This document shows, one piece after another, positions 59,400 to 64,000 of a stretch of 64,000 nt of DNA. The notes under the pieces were generated by a model. The model was not told where the DNA came from. It saw only the letters and a program-made list of their open reading frames with translations, and did not search any database. This DNA comes from Azospirillum sp. SYSU D00513 (GTDB taxonomy: Bacteria > Pseudomonadota > Alphaproteobacteria > Azospirillales > Azospirillaceae). The stretch spans positions 33,599-97,598 of the forward strand of contig NZ_JAFIQV010000030.1 of assembly GCF_017356015.1 (NCBI RefSeq), in the 5' to 3' direction. Position 1 is the first letter of the stretch. Each line of letters begins with the position of its first letter. A program made the position numbers and the translations under genes.

Positions 59400-62329
59400 C
59401 ACCTGCTCGAAATGACGCCGACGCGGGACGGCGCGTCAGAGTTTAACACCGTTTGGGCCAGCGCTTGCATTCGGGCGCGAACCATGCGCCCGATGGTCTG
59501 CGGGTTGAACTGCTCGCAGATGAACCGCTGCGCGTGCCGCCCGAGTTCCGCTCCGCATCCCGGATTGTAGTAAAGGTCGCGCATATGCCAAGCTGCGTGA
59601 TCGACATCCGGATCGGCCCAGGACTGCCCTTTGCCAAACGGGTATTCTCCCGGCCCGACGCCGACCAAGTCGGTCCGGACCAGCCGGGCGTTCCAGGCGA
59701 GACAGAAGTCCTTGGTCGCCGAATAGTCGGTCACGATCACGGGCTTGCCGAGCAGCATCGCCTCTGCTGGTCCGAAGCCGAAGCCTTCAGCACGGTGGAG
59801 CGACAGGTAGCAATCGCACAGTTCGATCAATCGCACGATTTCGTTCCGGCGCAGAACCTGGTCGAAGAGGTGGATGCGGGGGTCCTCCGCTGCTGCCGCT
59901 GCTAGGGCCTGCCACACCGGGTTGCTAGCGTCCGCATCCATCGACTTAAGAACGAGGCATGCTTTCTCTTTGCCCGTCGGAAAGGCCCGTTTGAACGCTT
60001 CAATGCAAGCGAACGGATTCTTGCGCGTGATAAAAGACTTCCAGTCAAAGGCGAAGAAATAGCAATAGCTATCCTCCGGCAGCCCGAAATGGCCGCGCGT
60101 CAGCCGCGCACTCTGCTCGTCCGGAGGATCAATCTGGACGGGCAGTGGGATGTACGTCACCGGCTTGGTCGTCCGGCGCCGGATGGCGTCGAAGATGAAG
60201 CGGCTCGGCGCCCAGATCTCATCAACCAAATCGATGGAAATGTCGAAGGCCTCGGGGAACTCTGCCAATTCCCACAGCCAATAGCCGATGATGTACCTGT
60301 CTTTGAAGAAGTCGGTGCCGAGCGCCCCGAGTGAATGCAACATCTGGTCGGCATTGATGTGCAAAATGGCGCAGGGATGCTCATGCTTTTCCTGTACCAG
60401 CCATTGATCGACCGAGGTATCCCGTTGGTGATGGCCGGCCGCGCTGATGTTCACCACCGAATGCTCAATGCCGGATTGCTGGAAGGCGCGCATCGACATG
60501 CGCATGTGCTGGCCCATGCCGGACTCCGCCCGCGCGTACCCGATCAGTGTCGCGCTGGGGCTTATGGGACGGATTCCGCTCCGGCCGGCCTCGGAAGCGT
60601 CGTCGGCTCGGACCGCTTCCCGAAGCAAGTCCAGTCCAGATGCTAGCGGCGCCGGCAGGGAGAGATGCGCAACCCAGGGCGCAAGTAGCCACCGCCATCC
60701 CTTGACCGACTCCAGGGCAGCGTCCGCCGGCATATCGGGGGACTGGCTTGCCAGGAGCCATGCGAGCAACGGAACTCGGGTGCCCGATTCCTGCAAAGGC
60801 ACACCCGTGGGGGTGTTGAGCAGATCCGTGGGCAAGAGCCGGGGATCGAGGCCGAGCGATGCTGCTCCATCTGTCACGAACCACAACATGTATTTGGCGG
60901 CGTCGCAGGGCTCGCCGATAGAAAATGCGGTCTGCAAGTCGGCGCGGCTCTCCCAGAGCCATAGCATGAACCGCGTGAGGAACAGGGAGACGCTGTGGCT
61001 GTAGACGATGACCTGCCGCTCGGCTGCGATCTCGTTCGCCACACTCCAGGGAATGAGGTTGTCCGGAAGCTGATTTCGGACGCCCGCGTCGGTGAAGAAC
61101 CATATTGCCTTGTGAGCCACGGACGCCTGCGGCGCCGGCACAATGACCGACACTCCGTCCTGCCCGGTCCGCACCGCCTCCACGATGCCCGGCAGGCCCT
61201 CGCTGCGCGTCACCAGTGCGGGCCAGGGGAGAAGCATCTTGGGAAGGGAATCTGTGGCGATGATGCCTTCGAGAAAGGCCATGGTGCGCCGGGCGGCATC
61301 TCCATCGGCCGCTTCGCTTGCCGAGGACGCCAGTTCCCTTACGGCATCCTGGTGCTTGAGCATGAGGCGCAAGAAGACGCTTTCCCCAGGCGCAGCCGGA
61401 TGCGCCGTTGCGCCCGGCGGACGGAGCAGTTCTTTCCACGGCACGAAGTGCTTTAGCCACGGATAGTCGTTCTTCTGGTTCATGCACCAAACCAGGAACC
61501 GGTACCGCCCCTCCGGCTCGCCGATGTTGAAGTTGGTCTGTAAATTGGGGTGACAGCTCCAGACAATGGCCAGCATGCGGTTGAGTTCGCAGTCACCCTC
61601 CACCTCGTTCCACTTGCCGCAGTACGGCTGCATAAGGCCCTTCACCGGTAGGAGATGCGTCAGCGGGGGTGTTCTGGAGAAAGCATGTTTGACGAATTCA
61701 AAGATGATTTTCGTTCTGGATGCAGTTGCGTTGTCGTTCACTTGGCCGCGCCAGAAACAGTACATCACCATCGACAGCGGGATGGCTTCAGTCTCCGGCT
61801 CCCTCTGCAGGGAGCAGTTCGCATAATCGGTGGCGTGAAGCGGCTTGGGAATTTTGTAAAGCTGCGCTCCGGTCGTCCAGTACCAAAAGAGAAAGGCAGC
61901 GCGTCCCTGCTCAGTGGAAATATCGAAATGACTCTGGATCTCGGGGTGCACCGACCAGAACAGATACATGAACTTCGTAAGGTGGCAGCCTGCGATCGTT
62001 GTCTTGAATTGGGCGTTTAGGCGGTCATAACCCATCACCTCGGCATCGAATCCGTACTGGTCCGCAGCATTCAAGTAGAACCAAAAGGCATATGCCATTC
62101 GGGAGTTTGTATCTGACAAGGAAAATTGGGCGCTGAGATCCGGCCTTTGGCGGTGAACGCCAAGCATAATTTTGTTTATAGGAACGATGTCGGTTATTTT
62201 CCCGACATCTTCTTGCAGCAGGTCCTTTATATTCACCGAATGTCCCCAAAAGCTCCAAATAAAAGGTCGACCATTATCGGAGGCATTCCGATCTTTCGGC
62301 GGAACTGTCTCTAACTTACGCGTAAGCAC
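59399..62329 (-). CDS. Large repeat-bearing glycosyltransferase (GT4-like C-terminus)
   Basis: The 976-aa product has four or five copies of the W-x-RPDLQ-like module in its N-terminal half (near residues 50-100, 118-165, 190 and 250-300, and again at 450-500). A C-terminal GT-B glycosyltransferase from about residue 600 follows: GYARAESGMGQHMRM, GYWLWELAEFPEAF, then the GT4 donor site YLSLHRAEGFGFGPAEAMLL with its E-x7-E. It overlaps the next gene. The start is a GTG without a good ribosome site; a GTG at 62236 has GGGGAC before it and may be the true start. No membrane segments are visible. Confidence 0.85.
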   Translation of the reverse strand: MLTRKLETVPPKDRNASDNGRPFIWSFWGHSVNIKDLLQEDVGKITDIVPINKIMLGVHRQRPDLSAQFSLSDTNSRMAYAFWFYLNAADQYGFDAEVMGYDRLNAQFKTTIAGCHLTKFMYLFWSVHPEIQSHFDISTEQGRAAFLFWYWTTGAQLYKIPKPLHATDYANCSLQREPETEAIPLSMVMYCFWRGQVNDNATASRTKIIFEFVKHAFSRTPPLTHLLPVKGLMQPYCGKWNEVEGDCELNRMLAIVWSCHPNLQTNFNIGEPEGRYRFLVWCMNQKNDYPWLKHFVPWKELLRPPGATAHPAAPGESVFLRLMLKHQDAVRELASSASEAADGDAARRTMAFLEGIIATDSLPKMLLPWPALVTRSEGLPGIVEAVRTGQDGVSVIVPAPQASVAHKAIWFFTDAGVRNQLPDNLIPWSVANEIAAERQVIVYSHSVSLFLTRFMLWLWESRADLQTAFSIGEPCDAAKYMLWFVTDGAASLGLDPRLLPTDLLNTPTGVPLQESGTRVPLLAWLLASQSPDMPADAALESVKGWRWLLAPWVAHLSLPAPLASGLDLLREAVRADDASEAGRSGIRPISPSATLIGYARAESGMGQHMRMSMRAFQQSGIEHSVVNISAAGHHQRDTSVDQWLVQEKHEHPCAILHINADQMLHSLGALGTDFFKDRYIIGYWLWELAEFPEAFDISIDLVDEIWAPSRFIFDAIRRRTTKPVTYIPLPVQIDPPDEQSARLTRGHFGLPEDSYCYFFAFDWKSFITRKNPFACIEAFKRAFPTGKEKACLVLKSMDADASNPVWQALAAAAAEDPRIHLFDQVLRRNEIVRLIELCDCYLSLHRAEGFGFGPAEAMLLGKPVIVTDYSATKDFCLAWNARLVRTDLVGVGPGEYPFGKGQSWADPDVDHAAWHMRDLYYNPGCGAELGRHAQRFICEQFNPQTIGRMVRARMQALAQTVLNSDAPSRVGVISSR

Positions 62330-62418
62330 AAATTTTTACTATCTGTTGTGCCAGATGCCAAGCGCCGAATCATGTGGAATGCTTAATGTTACAGGCGCCG
62401 GGCGCGCGTGGCGCTGTA

Positions 62419-62940
62419 GGGTGTCACGTTGTAACGATGGAGTTTAGTGAAGTGAGGCGCGTTGGCTGGCGAAGCTGGGGAGGCGTTCCATTTCGGGCCG
62501 GGACTGATCATTGGCGTGGAGGTTGGCGAATAGCGTCAGCGGCGGTTCACCATGGCTTTGCTCCTGGAGATGATGATCGACTTGCCGCAGCAGGACCCCA
62601 CCCAATGCCGCTGGCGGCCGTTGTTGCGTTCCAAGGCGACGCTCTGATTTTTCAATGATAGTGCCGCCCGGCCGGCAGGACCGTGTCATCGATGGCGAAC
62701 TGGTCCGTGCAGAACAGTCGCGTGCCCCAGCGTTGCAGGCGCTCATACAGAGGCCGGAAGGTGGCCTTGCCACGGTTGCCGCATTCCCAATCGATCAGGC
62801 CCCCGTCATCGCGCTCATATGCCTTCCGGATCCAGAGTTTCTTAGCCTTTCAACCGAGATAATGTCACATCTCGTCGATCTCGATGATGTTGCCCAGGGT
62901 TCCGCCCGTTTTACGGATGCATCGTTACACCGTGACACCC
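62419..62940 (-). mobile_element. Internally deleted IS1-like element
   Basis: GGGTGTCACGTTGTAACGATGGA (62419-62441) and its inverted partner (62918-62940) agree at 21 of 23 positions. The 522 bp between carry a damaged insB-type transposase on the minus strand but no insA, so the element is shorter than a complete IS1 and cannot move alone. No matching target duplication is seen at the flanks. Confidence 0.75.
62444..62913 (-). pseudogene. IS1-family transposase (InsB) remnant
   Basis: In pieced frames it reads IEIDEM-stop-HYL, KLWIRKAYERDDGGLIDWEC, RLFCTDQFAIDDTVLPAGRH, NQSVALERNNGRQRHW and TLFANLHAND. These match the IS1 DDE transposase in order. A TGA replaces the Trp after IDEM and at least two frameshifts follow. 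Confidence 0.8.
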
Positions 62941-63049
62941 TCGACTCCTCACCAGCCGGGCTCCGTGCACGCGCATTGTTGTCGCATGTCCTCGCTCAAA
63001 CGAGCATTGCCGCTGCAACTCGGGTCGGGTATTAGATTGCGCTTGCAAC

Positions 63050-63787
63050 GTGATAGATGACTGTCCGCGCATGGTTCAAGCGGGCCGAACCGAGAAGGAA
63101 CAAGGGCTTGTCAAAAGTCGCTTGGTCACCGGCGTGACCGGCCAGGACGGAGCTTACTTTTCCGAGCTTGCTCTGGGGAAGGGCTACACCGTCCACGGCG
63201 TGAAGCGGCGCTCGCCCTCCTCCAACAGCGGCCGCGTAGAGCATCTGTACCGGCTGTACGCCTCCAACCGCATCTTGATCAACCAGGAGAGCCCGATCTG
63301 CGGCGAGACCTTCGTCATGCGCAAGATTACCCGCACTGTCGCCGCCGTCCATCTAGGCCAGCAGGACTGCCTGTGCATCGGCAACCCGGACGCCGAGCGC
63401 GACTGGGGGCACGCCCGTGACTATGTCGAGGGGATGTCGCGAATCCTGCAGCAGGACACCCCTGACGACTATGTGCTGGCGACCGGCGAGATGCACACCG
63501 TGCGTGAGTTCGTCGTGCGTGAGTTCGTGGAGCGGGCCTTCGCCCACGTCGGTCGCCGGATCGTCTGGCACGGTGAAGGCATGGACGAGCAGGGCATCGA
63601 CGAGCGCAGCGGCAAGGCAATGGTGCGCACCGACCCGACCTACTTCCGCCCAACTGGGGTGTACCTGCTGCTGGGCGACCTGTTGAAGGCTAAGGGCTGG
63701 CTCGGCTCGTCCCACAAGCCCCGCTTCCGCGAGCTCGTCTGCGACATGGTCGAGGCCAACATGACTCTGAGTGGCGGGGGTTCCTGA
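63050..63787 (+). pseudogene. gmd: GDP-mannose 4,6-dehydratase with in-frame deletion of the catalytic core
   Basis: The 245-codon frame has the Gmd start (VTGVTGQDGAYFSELALGKG, NAD-binding GxxGxxG) up to GRVEHLYR. It then jumps to SNRILINQESPICGETFVMR and continues through DWGHARDYVEGMSRIL to the C-terminus. About 130 residues are missing, including the Ser/Thr-Tyr-Lys catalytic triad region, yet the frame is kept. It should not be an active dehydratase. No clear start codon or ribosome site fits the conserved N-terminus. Confidence 0.8.
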
Positions 63788-63911
63788 TGCCGGGGCATGG
63801 GAAGCGGGCCCTAATCTTCGGCATTTCCGGGCAGGACGGCGCCTGGCTGAGCCAGCTTCTCCTCAACAAGCGCTATGAGGTGCATGGGACCTCGCGCGAC
63901 TGCGAGGTGTC
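63787..63911 (+). pseudogene. 5' fragment of a second gmd-like gene, cut by an IS
   Basis: ATG overlaps the preceding TGA. The first 41 codons (RALIFGISGQDGAWLSQLLL, then NKRYEVHGTSRD) match the NAD-binding N-terminus of GDP-mannose 4,6-dehydratase-type enzymes. At 63912 the sequence becomes the end of an insertion sequence; the frame stops inside it at 63951. Confidence 0.75.
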
Positions 63912-64000
63912 GGGACTATCCGGAATTTCGTGCTCGGCGGGGGTATGCTGAGAACGGAAGGAGCCCCCGATGGCACGACGCAAAGAACCGATCATCCCCG
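63912..64000 (+). mobile_element. Left end of an IS256-type element (continues beyond window)
   Basis: GGGACTATCCGGAATTTCGTG begins exactly where the gmd-like homology ends and resembles the inverted repeats of IS256-family elements. A transposase start follows 58 bases in. Confidence 0.7.
63970..64000 (+). CDS. IS256-type transposase, N-terminus only
   Basis: ATG preceded by GGAAGGAG opens MARRKEPIIP at the window edge, the form in which many IS256/mutator-type transposases begin. Only ten residues are visible. Confidence 0.6.
   Translation, partial: MARRKEPIIP

Overview
The window is very GC-rich, densely coded alphaproteobacterial chromosome. Gene order and family make-up fit an Azospirillum-like member of the Rhodospirillales: a pyrB-pyrC-plsY-dprA-topA-rnr-rpmG block, complete gatCAB, rsmB near guaA, many hybrid histidine kinases and a GcvA-type LysR/DUF1127 pair. 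The genus is inferred from the gene content; no rRNA or marker search was possible.

Layout. 1-3.4 kb: a hybrid histidine kinase (cut by the window edge), a single-domain response regulator and a TerB-like protein, then a CBS-pair protein. 3.5-7.1 kb: a small membrane protein and a PadR regulator / flavoprotein / MFS exporter cluster rich in vicinal cysteines, probably for metalloid or thiol-reactive toxicants. 7.1-15.7 kb: housekeeping genes (mltA, rsmB, guaA, two GNATs), a pair of paralogous tiny lipoproteins flanking a receiver protein that lacks its phospho-acceptor Asp, and a candidate small RNA at about 15.75-15.83 kb. 16.0-20.9 kb: a 1102-aa hybrid sensor kinase and small unknown genes.

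20.9-27.4 kb looks like a C1 / tetrahydromethanopterin-linked cluster: a HisA/HisF-related protein, an ATP-grasp enzyme, an H4MPT-linked C1-transfer protein (ASKHA fold), pabB, pabC and, after an inserted higBA toxin-antitoxin pair, a formaldehyde-activating-enzyme (Fae) homologue. 27.8-33.4 kb is a branched-chain-amino-acid-type ABC transporter operon ending in 3-hydroxybutyrate dehydrogenase. 33.5-44.8 kb is the conserved core block on the minus strand. 44.9-51.3 kb mixes small membrane and periplasmic proteins, a LysR/DUF1127 divergon, a GFA-domain protein, an AEC transporter, a pepsin-like protein and ruvX. 51.4-55.9 kb holds gatCAB, a GST and a small unknown gene.

At tRNA-Ser(GCT) (56.06 kb) the character changes. 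From there to the end base composition is lower in GC, genes are broken and insertion sequences accumulate: a decayed IS3, two long glycosyltransferases that share a repeated module, an internally deleted IS1-like element, a gmd copy with an in-frame deletion of its catalytic core, and a second gmd-like gene cut by the start of an IS256-type element. I read this as a decaying genomic island carrying surface-polysaccharide genes.

Start codons, terminators and promoters were assigned by eye. Family names rest on recalled motifs, not on searches.
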